64,000 nucleotides of DNA from Amia ocellicauda. Lineage: Eukaryota; Chordata; Actinopteri; Amiiformes; Amiidae. Made by a program: the position numbers and the translations under genes. The notes below the pieces were generated by a model, which worked only from the letters and a program-made list of their open reading frames with translations, did no database searches and was not told the origin of the DNA. Each line of letters starts with the position of its first letter. The first letter of the stretch is position 1. The stretch spans positions 26,794,323 through 26,858,322 of the forward strand of contig NC_089867.1 of the NCBI RefSeq assembly GCF_036373705.1, written 5' to 3'. This document shows, one piece after another, positions 51,497 through 63,535 of the stretch.

Positions 51497-54400
51497 TCAC
51501 CCATAAACCCACTGCCACTTACACCTGGACTGAATCAAAAACTCTGATCGAATGCTCAATCAAAAATTCCAAGACCAGTTTCTGAAGGGATTTTCCCAAC
51601 ACAAATCGATCAATAGATCAGTTTTGCATTGTAGTTCGGGAGCTAATCTGAGCTTTGGACTCAAATAATTTTCTCGGGATAATCTTGTAAAACAATCAAA
51701 TGAATGCTAATTTTATTTATTTAATCAAGGAAGTACCTGCATTTCGAAATCTGTTCCCCCCAAGGCTTACGAAAAGAAATTACAATACCATATACCAATT
51801 GACGTCCCACAAATGCCTGAAGACAAACTACCAGGAGATTCTTTGCCGAATAAATAAATGTTCCTACTACAATATCCGACTCAGACTGATATATACCTCC
51901 TGCTGTCTATTCCTCTATTTACTTCTGTGCTACGGAAGTCTTACTGCCAGCTATGACGGCAAATTTGGTATTTTTGGGGAGTCCGTTACCTTTGGGACAA
52001 TAGATTTTGAAAACCTAGCTCTGAAAAAAAAAAAAAAAGGAAAAAAAATAATCTGTAATCATAATGTATAATGTGACTTGGAACTGTTTATCGTGTATTA
52101 AGTGAGAATATGTATTAATGAGGACCAGAAGGCATTTTTCAGTGTATATTAATGGAATGAAGTTGTCTCTAGTGTATAATGACAGATGGGATTAGTACGA
52201 ATACAGTGATTAAAGAATGATAATGTTGTGTCTTGTTATTTAAGTATATTTAAATGTATTTTTTTAACTCAAAGCTCAGAGTTATTTTTTCTTTATTTAA
52301 ATTTGAAAACAATCATCCTACCCACTAATGTCTTCATCTTATAAACTAGAGACTGTAGAATCAGAGGGAGTTTTTTAAAGGCTTTTCACAGTTTTGTTTC
52401 TGTACCTATTATGATTTATTACAAACGTCCCCCAAGCATTTACTAAACTAACAAAGCCTGAGAGAAAGAAAGCGTGTTCTGAGAATTCATTTGCAAAATA
52501 TGTTTTTCCTCCAATTTTAAACTTTTTTTTTTTCTTGGGGTATGATTGTTTTGTTTTTTGTAAAAGATTTTATTTCTGACAAAGGCCTTATTTTTGGTAT
52601 TCTACACATTTCAAGGTTTGCGTGTGTCTGATTGTATGGATGATGATGTGTTGGTATTTAGCTGCAAAGCATGTAAAATATATTTTGAGGTCTTAACACA
52701 TAATAAAGATACAATTCGAACATCTGTCTTAAAAGTTTTGAATAGTTTAAAGACAAAAAAGGAAACATTTGGTGGAACATTTCAGCACATCCTAACAATC
52801 GCTCAAAATATCAGTCAATCACTCTTTCTAAGCCTAAGCTTTTCAGACAAACGTTTCTCACTGCTGGTCTGTTTGTAACGAAGCTACAGAACAAGATCGC
52901 AAGTCTTTTGGTTTAAACACATGAACCAGTCATTAAAACTCTGTTTAATAATATTTTAAGGTTATTTTTAGGAAATTGTATTCATGTGGTTCAAGCAATG
53001 AATTGGACGCTCATTGTTCTTAATGTTGAGATTGAGTTCTGTAAATAAAAAGTCAATCACTTGATCCAGGCACACACTTTAAGGATGATGTTCTTTTTTT
53101 CTGGGTTGTAAATGAAGCATCTTTTACCTCATATCCAACCCTCTGTTCACAGTAATTTCATAACACTTTGTTCGTTGCTTTTCCAGACAATATGAAAAAT
53201 AAGGATTAACACTTTTCAAGAACAGGCTCAAAGTCCTAATGATTTGAGGTTAATATCATTGTGACTTCAGTACAGCAGTGTTTCCTGTCAGTAATGCTAA
53301 TTCCAAATGATCTTCTCTGGAATTTGGGAAAATGTATGTAATATCAAACTCAGTCATGATATCCAAAACAGAAGGTTAACTAAAAATACTCAAAATAATA
53401 AAGCAGATACATAAAATAATAAATACAATGTCTCAGAATCAAGCCATAATTTCAGTAGTATTATTTTACGGTGTCTGTGATCTCTATTGTTCTGGAAGGA
53501 GCTTAATGCTCTTCAGAAGTGTTATGGACATTTACAAGTCCTCCAGGGTGAAAGATAGTGTGGTCTCAACACTATTTATTTTGCTTTAGAAGGAAAGGAC
53601 CGGTCGACCTGATTTGCGAATTAACAAGATTTTGACAAATTAATACAATTTTTCAAACCTGTTTAATCGAGTGTGTTTCTGTATTCTGTATGAGTTTCAC
53701 GATAAAACAAAATCAATACATAATTTACCAAAAAAATCATTTTTATTAATTAGCAAACTCAACTTTCTTAACTCTTTCTATAAATACCCATGTCATATAT
53801 ACACCGGCATCTATGCAAATTAAATTGTAATATCACGGTGCAGGAACATCGCACCTAGACAGTAACCTTTCACATTCGGAAGCTATAATAACCTTATAAA
53901 CATCAAGGGATGCAGAGAATTTATATTTGTGGATGATCCACGATTTTTACCTATCCACGGCCATCCTCCCCATCATTAGCGTGGATAATTGAGAGTCTAC
54001 TGTACGTGATTTGTACTCCACTCTCCTTGCTGTAGGATCAGATACATCGTTACAGTTCTTTGTGATGTAAAGCTAGGATTTTGCTGTTGCATTTCTCTTT
54101 TGTTTTTAAATCGGAATTAAAGTATTTGTAATTAATTTGTTTGGTTTTTCAGACATCAAGCTCAACACAATACAATCATTATACAATGCTTGTTTGCATA
54201 AAAACACAACTTGTGTGGTATTGTGTGATTTGGTATTGTAGAGTATCGTTTTAGCTTAATACAAAAATAAAATGTCAGAAACATGACAACACTTCACTCC
54301 AGGAGTTCGGACAACCTCCATAGACATATATAGTGTTTATTTGGGCCTAGTCTCGCTTGACTAAGGGAACCCTGACTTGGCTGAGTCAGGCATGAGATTG

Positions 54401-54976
54401 GGGATTTCTTTCTCCTGAACTTCATATGAAAACTCAGTAAATTGAGACTAAAACTGTATTGGTGGGATGCTTGGGAAATACACAAACAGAAGGGGTGAGG
54501 GGCAGCAGTGTGTCTTTAAATCTCATCACTATCCTACACAACACACCTGTGTAGTTGGACACATCTCTGCTCCTGAGTGATTCAGCTGGGAAAAGCCTTC
54601 ACCTGCAGTACAGCCTAGGCCCTACAGCCCAGACACCGCTGGATCCAAAGTGAACCATCTCTGGGATTCCTCACAGGCAAATACACAACTGACAAGAAAT
54701 GTTAACAGTAAAAACGAACAAAAGAAAATTCTGGAGGCCTTCAAATGTCTTCCTGAACTTTACCTTAGAGATGAAGAGCTGCCTCCTCTGTCTCTTTGTG
54801 AATAACCCCCCGAGGTGTAGTGTACTGACAGCCTATTCAGATAAAGAAAGTACTCACCACTGACAGCCCCTCCTGATAAGGACTTAAAAAATACAAACAG
54901 GAAGGACAGATTCCTTTAGGGAATGGCGTACTCAAGGTAAAGATTTAAAGATACTCTTACACGCAAAAGTCCACTA

Positions 54977-54986
54977 TTTATTTATT
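54977..54986 (-). terminator. Candidate poly(A) signal of the - strand claudin
   Basis: Two overlapping AATAAA hexamers on the - strand lie 82-91 nt past the TAA stop at 55068-55070. This is the only canonical hexamer close to the stop, so it would give a very short 3' untranslated region. Confidence 0.5.
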
Positions 54987-55067
54987 TTTCTGTGGCTTCT
55001 TCAACTAGAGCTTTTTCCAGAGAGATCCGACTCTGATTCAAATACAGGGCAGAGAGGAGAATCCCGG

Positions 55068-55289
55068 TTATATGTAAGTCTTACTGTTAGCAGCCCCTTC
55101 GTCGGGACGTGGGGGGGTGCTCTGTAGTGCCGGGGGTCTCGGAGTTCTCCGCTGGGCAGCCTTCCTCTGACGGAAACAGTTTACGGTCAGAATGATCAGT
55201 CCAGTAGCCAATTGACAAGCCACCCCACCTGAGGCGAACCAGTAGGAGTAGCCCAACTCGTACGTCACTCCAGGTATGCCGAACGCCAC
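55068..55289 (-). CDS. Claudin-16-like exon 5 (residues 155-227 and stop)
   Basis: Encodes VAFGIPGVTYELGYSYW, TM4 and the proline-rich tail to KTYI, with TAA at 55070-55068. The acceptor chosen is CTCTTTTAAG. A second in-frame acceptor, GTCTGAAG, would start the exon 18 nt earlier at 55307 and add VICSFK, so the loop-2 length is uncertain by six residues. Confidence 0.8.
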   Translation of the reverse strand: MAFGIPGVTYELGYSYWFASGGVACQLATGLIILTVNCFRQRKAAQRRTPRPPALQSTPPRPDEGAANSKTYI

Positions 55290-57843
55290 CTTAAAAGAGC
55301 AGATCACCTTCAGACAGACATCGGTGACGATGGCATTGATCCAACTTAATTATCCTTGATTATGCATGCAGAAGGTCTATACAGGTGTATTTATAGGTAC
55401 CTCTTGTCTGTATTTGAGGAGAGTGTCAATACCGTACCAGAACAGCCCCACCGCACCACAGACACCTGGCGAGGAAACCAGGGCTGTACGTTAGACAACA
55501 GCAACCTTCTCAACACCGGTCTGTCTTGTACTTGTACTTGACTCTCTGTGCTTTAATATTTCACAAGGCGAGCATATCATCTTATTCATATTGAGGGTGT
55601 AGCATTACAAAGTGCCAAGTACTTATTGTGTGTATCCTCATCCATTTATAACAGAAACCTGTAAACCAGTAATCCTATAATAATAAAAGTGGGTAAAACA
55701 CGACATTTAGAATTTAGAATTTGAAAACGGAGAAGAAATCAAGACCCCACTGAGGGTCTGAGGGAAAATGGAGAGGTCAAAACAATATTCACCAGCGAAG
55801 AGAAAGAGGGCACCAGAGCTCACGGTCAGCTTGTCTTTCTGGCTGTCGGCATCGCAGACCAGCGTCGTGCACTTCATCCCACAGACGAGGCCCACAATCC
55901 CCACGACGCAGACCCCACAGGTGACAATCACTAATGCCCGAGTCACGACCATGTCCACTGTCAGGGCAGAGGGACAGTTATAGCACACAGTGTGGCGTTA
56001 ATACAGCTGGTCACGGGCAACGCTGAGGGTGCGTGGCGATGGACAAATGTCTCACACAACCCTTCAGCTGCATTCGATGTCAGATTAAAGGAAATAGTGT
56101 GTTTGGAAGGAGGATACATTTATTTAGCAAGCTCAGAATATATATTTATTAAATCTGCTTGGTTTGTAGTAAGGGTATCAGGACAAGTCAAACTCGAGTC
56201 AAACTCAATTCCTGCCCTAAAGGTAATCGGGTGTGGCAAAAAAAACCTGAACTGGATATGGGTTTGGGTTTCTCCACAATGCTACAACAATGCTTGTGTG
56301 AGATACACTTTGCCTGCATGCAAGTTTATTAAAACAATCTTTTTAATTGTTCAAAATGTTGGCAACAGTAACAACAAAGCCAAGCACTTCTGACTAAGGA
56401 AAGAAAACACTGCTCAACCAATACACACATGCATACACACAATAAACTAATCAAATGAAATACATCTATGCAGTTGTTTTATGGCTCAGGGCCCAGGATT
56501 TGAGAAGGACTCTCCTGAATGGTAGGGATCTGTAAAATCTGCCTAATTTACAATTGGATTAAAGTCTGGTGTCCCTGCGTCTGGTGTCGTTGATAAAAGC
56601 AAATTAAACAGACATTACACACAGGGCTCACCAGGCAGGTCCCCCAGGTAGGAGAGGGGGATGTCACAGGTCCAGATGTTGGCCATGTTGTCAAAAAGAC
56701 ACTCGCTCCACAGCCCACGACAGCGGGCGCTCAGCCCCACGGAGGAGAACTGGTCCTTCGCATCGTGCTGCAAAACAACAGAGTAGCAAACAGCCCAGCA
56801 AACACACTGAAGCCTGAAACAAGTGGTCAGGGATTGAAATCAAACACACTGTACTGAGCGGATGATTGTGTAGTTACCCTTTTGTTTTTGTATGTGAGTG
56901 GATATAATGAGGACAATAGCACACTAAATAAACATTTTTGTTAACAGAAAAAGCAATCTATAGTGAAGTGAAGCTTTTTAAAAACATTTTTTTTTGCCTT
57001 TTTGTTTCTAATTGCAGATAAAACACTGAATAAAGCACAGGCACGCACAGTAAGTGACAGCCAGTGTTTTCAGTATTCAGAGAGATATGGCGCTGGCATT
57101 TGGTGCTGTGTTTTGATCTTTGGCTTAATGTGCGTGCACAATCCCCACGCCAGCCCGCTGAGAGAGCTGTTGCTCTCTGTGCCGTCCCCTGGGAGCTGCT
57201 CAACAATGAGGTCTGCTTCCTGCCTGGCTACCTAGAAAAGGGTGTTACAGATCATTAAGACTTAAATTTCAAAAACAATTTCCACCAGCTGAGTGTCCCG
57301 GTGGCGATTCTACAGGCGCGCAGCACCAGCCATTCAAAATGGAGGCTGGAAACGTCTTGTATCCGTGAGGGGAACAAATTAGGCCTGGCAGAACCATTGC
57401 ATGTGAAATAACCCATAATGAGGAGTTGAGTTCTCACTAAAATAATTTGCTTCCAGGCTTTTATGGTCACAGCTCTTCAACTCCATTTACTTAATTATTT
57501 TTCTTATTATTTGCTAACTTTTTTCATATCAACATGTGTTGCTTCAGTTCAGTTCAGCACAATATTAACACTTTCCAGATGTCAGGCTTTTTAATGCTTT
57601 TCTCGTGTCCACATTAGGATCCCTCTGATGTCTGGTGTACAGCAGGACCACACTTCAGATTAACCAGGTGTCCCCATGGAGAACCGAGGCCACACACCAG
57701 AGCAGAGCCTGGTCGATGGCTGTCCTGATCTAAAGCTTCTCTCTTACCCTCCAGCAGTCGGTTGCGTTCGCCAGGATCAGAAGGCCGATGCCAGACAGTC
57801 CTAAAACAAGACCCAGTATCTCGGCGGCTGTGTTGTCCATCAT
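55068..57843 (-). CDS. Claudin-16-like protein, unassigned claudin, about 227 aa
   Basis: A third claudin that I could not match to a named member. The - strand exons are 57843-57748, 56767-56632, 55957-55793, 55465-55401 and 55289-55068; introns are GT-AG and the joined frame is 684 nt. TM1 is EILGLVLGLSGIGLLILANA. Loop 1 has CW (30-31), C48-R-G-L-W52, C55 and C66, the claudin signature. VTRALVIVTCGVC begins TM2, GMKCTTL follows it, GALFLFAG begins TM3 and YELGYSYWFASGG begins TM4. The cytoplasmic tail is basic and proline-rich (RRTPRPP, STPPRPDE) and ends KTYI, a probable PDZ ligand. TDCW, CRGLW-EC and VVTRAL recall claudin-16, hence the call. It converges on cldn16. Translation may start at either of two adjacent ATGs (57843 or 57840); the second has the better context. 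The exon 5 acceptor is the least certain point. Expression and ion selectivity are unknown. Confidence 0.85.
55401..55465 (-). CDS. Claudin-16-like exon 4 (residues 133-154, 65 bp)
   Basis: Follows CTCGCCAG and ends GAG|GTACCT. It encodes VCGAVGLFWYGIDTLLK and KYRQE: the end of TM3 and part of loop 2. Phase 1 in and phase 0 out. The break inside loop 2 is not at the position used by cldn1 (before YEFG), and cldn16 has no intron here. Confidence 0.8.
55793..55957 (-). CDS. Claudin-16-like exon 3 (residues 78-133, 165 bp)
   Basis: Follows GCCCTGACAG and ends before GTGAAT. Phase 1 in and out, the same length and phase as cldn1 exon 2 and cldn16 exon 3. It encodes DMVVTRALVIVTCGVC (TM2), GMKCTTLVCD and SSGALFLFAG (start of TM3). 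Confidence 0.88.
56632..56767 (-). CDS. Claudin-16-like exon 2 (residues 33-78, 136 bp)
   Basis: Follows TTGTTTTGCAG and ends before GTGAGC. It carries most of extracellular loop 1: FSSVGLSARCRGLWSECLF then ANIWTCDIPLSY, with W52, C55 and C66. Phase 0 in and phase 1 out, like cldn16 exon 2 but 33 nt longer. Confidence 0.88.
57748..57843 (-). CDS. Claudin-16-like exon 1 (residues 1-32)
   Basis: 96 nt from the double ATG to the donor AGG|GTAAGA, phase 0 exit as in cldn16 exon 1. It encodes MMDNTAAEILG, TM1 and ATDCWR. A CCAG five bases upstream of the first ATG might be an acceptor for a non-coding first exon, possibly one ending near 58706 at CGAAG|GTAAGAG. Confidence 0.83.
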
Positions 57844-58028
57844 CCCCTGGCTTTGTCTCAGACACTTATCTTCTGGGCCCCACTAATTCACTCGGCACAC
57901 TGCGGAAAATCACACCACAAGCGCACGTCTTAATGTTGTTAGCTCTGCTTGCTCACTATTCAAGCCTGTTTTATTCCTTCACCCCATTTGGTAAAACTTT
58001 TAGGTAAGTAGGCTTTTCAAATTGTAAC

Positions 58029-58266
58029 ACTTTACAATAAGGTACTGTGATTCCTCATGAATTAATGAATACCATAGGATTTAATCATCAATACCTCATG
58101 AACATCCTCTGAGCTGAGGTTGAGCACATGAACCCGCACTTACACTAACCCTGTTGTGCATGTGATTAACATAAGAACTCAGATGAAGTGCATGACATAT
58201 TCATGTGTTTATCCTGTGGTATTCATGTATTAATTCATGAGCAATCATGGTAGCTTATTGTAAAGT
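58029..58266. mobile_element. MITE-like inverted-repeat element, about 238 bp
   Basis: Perfect 13-bp terminal arms: ACTTTACAATAAG at 58029-58041 and its reverse complement CTTATTGTAAAGT at 58254-58266. A second inner pair (TCATGAATTAATGAATACCA near 58055-58074, and TGGTATTCATGTATTAATTC plus ATGA near 58217-58240) extends the symmetry. It has no coding capacity. The TTTACAATAAGG terminus is like those of non-autonomous fish DNA transposons, possibly hAT-related, but the superfamily cannot be fixed because target-site copies are unclear. Confidence 0.7.
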
Positions 58267-60320
58267 ATGACCTATGATATTCTCCCAGAGATGTTTATCC
58301 ATTTTAATAAATACATAAATAATCCTCTTTAATATTAATTTGCTCAAATGGCTTTATTTGAATGCTTCTGAAAATGTTCAATGTGTTATAGGACAATCAT
58401 CCTCTCGACTGATCTACTTAACGAAGAGAGAACTTATAATCTTGCCAGCATTGGAAATTAATGAAAACTTTGAATTGAATCCTGTCTGTATCCGTAGGAA
58501 AGAAGCCAGTGAATAAGTTTCATATGGTTAATGAAAGTTCAGTGAAGGTGAGTACAGGACAACCCCAAACAAACAATTTTAAATGTCCTGATATAGAAAA
58601 CGTTTATCCTTGATGTTCCATCTCTATATGCGATTATCCATAGCGGGAGAAAAAGCCTGTTTATGGCAGCCGGCATTGAGGAATTCAAAGGCATAGTAGC
58701 TCTTACCTTCGTCGTATCAGGCGCTGACGCAAAACGTTACATCTTATTTTAGCTCCACGCCATGGAAACCCAATTGGCTTCTCCATAAAGCTTCATCCTG
58801 ACTGTCCTGCAGTCGGAAACCCTGCAAAAAGCGAGTGAAAATTAATGATTTTTCAGATTTGTACGCTTCTGATCTCTCTCACGCAGTGGGCTGGGAAAAT
58901 GGATGCTGGAGTTTGACAAGGTGCCAGAAAGCCAGTGGGGTTCACAAGGTTTCAAGATTAAAGGCCGATCCAGAGACTGTGACCTTACATACATTTCACA
59001 GCTCTCGTATTATGTGTTGTTGTTTACAGGGAAAATGTCTTGACAATGTCTGCTGTTCTGATTACAGGCAATTATGAGTCCAATTATCAAATTGATTATG
59101 CAGTCTAAGGAGGGTGTGGAGCAGAGTACATGCCTCACAGATCCTGTTTTTAGGTTATTCACTGGATTCACTGTACATTCTTTCATTGGTCTGGGTCTGG
59201 GCATCTTTATCAATGTTATATCATTTGTTTAGATATGTCTTGAACTCGCTCGGCTGAGGGCCTGGCCACATGGATGATGCATCGGACCCCCCAGTGTGGA
59301 ATAACCAGGGATGATTTGCCCTTCGATGTAGGTGGTGTTTGGGGAAGAGGGAGGGATTTGAAACAATGGATGCTGGGAAGGTCTGACTGGGCTCGGGGTG
59401 AAAGCGTGTACCTGGGGAAATCAGGTTATACACCGAGATACTTTGTGAATTAGCACGATGTCGTAAGTTGGGTATCTGTGCGGTGATAAAGTCACATTAT
59501 ACCACTGTGTGCACTTTGGTAAGCAAAGCGGTATCTGTGCCTCATGTTCTGCAAAGTCTAAGCAAGCAGTTTTTGCCCACGACTGCAGGAGATCAAAAAC
59601 ACACAATTCAATGGGATTATTTTATTTATTTAAAGGAAAGAGGAAAAAAAACACACACTGGGCAAAATAAACACAGCGATGGGTTTCCTTGTTCCAGACA
59701 ACTACGGAGAGTCAACATCAACACTGGGCTTAATGCAGGCTTTATAGACCTACCTGCTGTGTCTGGGAATGACTGTCTCTGAAGAGAAATAACACAGCCA
59801 TGACCTTAAAGTCCCGGCGCCGAGAGACTAGCCTATTACCCGAGTGACTGTAGAGACTGCCGTCATACTTTATTAGACCTGTCCGCCAACTGGCTTGACT
59901 TCTTCTAGGGGTTTTCTTAATAAAGTAACCCAGTCCATCTTTGTTTTTTGTTTTTCTTTTTTCTGCTCTTCGCCTCTCTTGAAATGCTCTGCCAAGTGTC
60001 AGCTCCCCACTGGAGGTATGAGGAGCGCTGGCTGGCCTCCAGTCACCAATTGATCTCAGCAGACTTTTCCTCAGACGCCCAGTCCGAGGGAAAGCAGCTG
60101 CAGTCCGAGCCATTCTTCTTCTTTTAAAGGGGACAGCACAGACGCAGAGGTGCAGGTAGCATCAGAGAGCCGGCAAAGCACAGAAAAACTGGGATTAAGA
60201 AAGGCGTATGTTGATGTAGGTCTTGAAGGTCGATCTGTGGTAAATTAATTAACCTGACCCAAACGATGGATGGCTGAAGACTCATCTGAGAAGTCTCCAA
60301 TCGAAACCTTGGGAGAGCAA

Positions 60321-60793
60321 GCTCCACACTTCAAGAAAGATATCGCTGCTCTAGAGGCAGTTCAGAGGAGAGCAACCAGACTTATTCCAGGTGTGAAGGG
60401 AAAGTCCTACTGAGAGACTGAGGAACTGAACCTCTTCACCCTGGAACAGAGGAGACTACGTGGGGACTTGATCCAAGTCTTGAAAATCATGAAGGGCATC
60501 GACCAATCAAACCAGATGAGCTTTTCCAGATCAGCAGGGACACACGCACCCGGGGACACAAATGGAAATTGGGCTTAAAGGCATTCAAGACAGAAAACAG
60601 GAGACACTTCTTTACACAGAGAGGCGTCACAATCTGAACAAACTCCCCAGCGATGTGGCTGAAGAGACAATTTGGGAACATTCAAAAACAGACTGGATAG
60701 GATCCTTCATCACTTAGTTATTAATGGACACCAATGAGCATGATGGGGCGAATGGCCTGTCGATTGTAAACTTTCTAAAGTTCTTATGTTCCT
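60321..60793 (+). mobile_element. LINE copy 4, 3' fragment in + orientation
   Basis: 473 bp running from GCTCCACACTTCAAGAAAG to AACTTTCTAAAGTTCTTATG. It holds the last reverse-transcriptase codons (recognisable as [18 protein letters not shown] and [11 protein letters not shown], broken by single-base losses) and the 3' tail. It is the reverse-oriented sibling of copy 3 at 48336-48793 and shares its diagnostic changes. Confidence 0.88.
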
Positions 60794-63535
60794 ATCACTG
60801 CAATTGCAAGTGAGCAGCAGTAGATGGCCTCCAATCCCTTCCTCACACTCGGCTGACTCCCGTCCTCAACCTACTTGCAGTCAATTTCCATTTTTATCTG
60901 AGATTTGGGACAGCATATTATATACCATCTCAGCTAAATGTGTCCCCAGTGAGCACGTCAAAGAACTTGAAACGAAACCATTATTCTTGTTCCGTTAACA
61001 AAGAAAAGCCTTTCAGGAAGTCAGGCCAGCACTTCTATTTAAGGTTGCACCGTTTAAAAGGCATACAAACTTGGATGCAGTTTAATTAAGTATTAAAAAG
61101 CGATGAGTTCTTATAATGCAGCCTGGCTTGGCAGAATACGGTTTGCTCATATGCGCACATTTGTCGCTCTGCTGTAATGAAGTCTGAGGACGTTGGGGTG
61201 ATTTTATATTCCAAATTAACTCTCTTATTGATGTCTGATTTCATGCTTACACCGCAATGGAACATTTCAGCAGCGCATTATGTGCTGGTAAGCAAAGACG
61301 TGGCATTACTTGTATCCTAATGGATGTGGCCTAGATATTTCAAAACATGCCGTGGTCTTTGAACTAAATAAATCCACTGGTTCACAGGGTTTGAGGGGGT
61401 AAAAAATAAAAGATAAAAGCTTATTTTTGCTGAAACTACAGGTATTTATTGTAAAATACAGTGTTTATAACTGAAGTACCAGCACAGTAAATATTTAAGT
61501 GCATACATGATGGCTAGCTGTGGCTGCAATGTTAAGACATAAGGCAAACAGGGAAACAATGTTTATTTCTGAAGTATTGAAATGTCTTGTTTTTACAGTA
61601 TTCAGATGTATAGTATTGATAGTAGTTTAACAGGCTGCATAACCTCCAGGTTAAAACACACCATTTAAAAGTTACTATAGTTATTGTCTGTACTGCTGTA
61701 GTGCCATCTGTTGAGAGGCACTGTGATGAGATTTTACTTTGTTATTGACGTCTCTGTAATACAATTAAATTGAGATGAGTTTCCTTTTGCTATAATTTAT
61801 TCAGTGCCTACAACTTGTACAAGACAACACATTTAAAATGTGTGCATTTTCTTAAGTTGTTCTTGGGAACTTCATGAACTGATCACAGTATTTTAGTAGA
61901 AAACAGACTTATGAGATACAGCAACTTCATTACACATCATTAAAGTCTCGCCAAAATTAAAATCCCATTTTTATTCATCTTACTGTGTTGTTATAGTGTG
62001 TAAGTAAGATATACACCACTCTTCCAGATTGATTCTATCATATAAGCAACTTTTAAAAATGTAACATGCCAGGATGTTACGTGAAGGAACATCTGGATGA
62101 TCTGAGAGCTTTGACATCCGCCAATATTTGATGTTTAAAATTATGATTTTTGATGTTGTTTATGAAGTTGTTTACATAAGAGACTCGATCTGGAAGAGTG
62201 GTCTGTATCTCACTTACTATAAAGATACAAAACTAACATTATCCTTTAAGTCCCATATGGTATGTAAAATGAAGGTTCGGTTTGGTGAGTCATGTGACCA
62301 GCCCTGTGATGCCCCTCTCATGTGACAGGCACTGTGTCCTCTACGCTCCCCGGTGTCATCCTTGTGGCCGCGGTTGTCTGTCTCTGTGACACTTTTCTTC
62401 CCTTCTCCAGTGCTTGTGACTGGTGTGTTGAAGCAGCCTGCCTGTACTACTGTCCTGGTCCTGCCCCGGGATATTAACTGGCACCTTCTCCCAACGCTAC
62501 AGCTACGCTTCGGCGATTCTCTCCACACCCTGGAGAACTTGGCTTCCCTTGTCCCAGAACTGGAGTTTTGTGGGGAACATTGCACTATGAAAGCAGGGTC
62601 CTTATCATGTGCAGTATTTATGCTTCAGAATGTATGTTGATGCTGCATCCTGCATGGTGTTATACCATTCTTCACTGAGTACTTGCCTTATGCAATATAA
62701 TCGATATTCAGTCCTAAATTAGGTTTTCTTTATGCAACACTTGATTGTTTGTTTACAATATTCTGAAGAAACAGTAGGGCAAACTCATACCACAAAGTGT
62801 TCGTGTCACTTGTGTTACTGGGCTGTTTTAATAAAAAAACGTTACTCACTGATTGATCTTACTAGGATAGAGATGAATCTGTGCAATTGAAAATGTACAC
62901 AGATTGCAGACGTCCCTTCCTGAAACATCACTTAGTTAATTGAATCACTCCTACCCACCACTGCAATATCAAGGATATTATTAGCGAACAATGTTACGCA
63001 CTTAAAAGCACAAACAAGTCATTGTGTGTCCAGACTGCAGAGATTTTCTGATGCATATGACCGAAGATTAAACCCATCAATATACAGATTGTGAGGTTAA
63101 AGGGTGGGTCTTTGAGCAAATCAGAGAATGTGAGAGGTGATGGAAGTCATTGAAATCAGTCAGAAAAACAGTGAAGGACCAGCCAGAAAACAGCAAAGGC
63201 AGACTCCTCCAAAACATGGCGTAAACATGGCCTGGCATTCCTGCGCTCGTGAAGGCCGTATGCACTTCAGCGGATGCAAATAGCACAGAGATAGACAGCG
63301 ACAGTAATCCTTGTGCAATTGTGACTCAAACAACTCCATCTGTATACATTACCAGACAGACAAGACATCATCCTGCGAAAACAAGGCCAAATTACAGTAA
63401 AGTGCTGCCATAAGCTTTCTACTTCCAGACATTTGTAGAGGTTTTCAGGCAATTGCTTTTGAACGCGGCTATTTTAAGGAGCTTAGGCTATTACTCTGAA
63501 ACAAGTCTTCTAGCCCACACTTTTGCTTCTCTGAT

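Larger units (their letters stand above)
49046..55067. other. Intergenic region between convergent claudins
   Basis: 6 kb that must hold the 3' untranslated regions of cldn16 (+) and the - strand claudin. An AATAAA at 50553-50558 could end cldn16, but the distance is long. Simple repeats lie at about 50060-50081 (ATT units) and 51456-51496 (TA then CA units). Open frames such as + strand 51700-52071 and 52594-52878 have no recognisable domain. Confidence 0.5.

Noticed and set aside
57614..57865. A - strand frame over claudin exon 1 read in a different frame
   Set aside because: The frame that begins at 57843 encodes TM1 and joins exon 2 in phase; this one is its shadow.
59742..60113. A 123-codon - strand frame upstream of the third claudin
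   Set aside because: Basic, low-information composition, no domain, and no link by splicing to the claudin exons.
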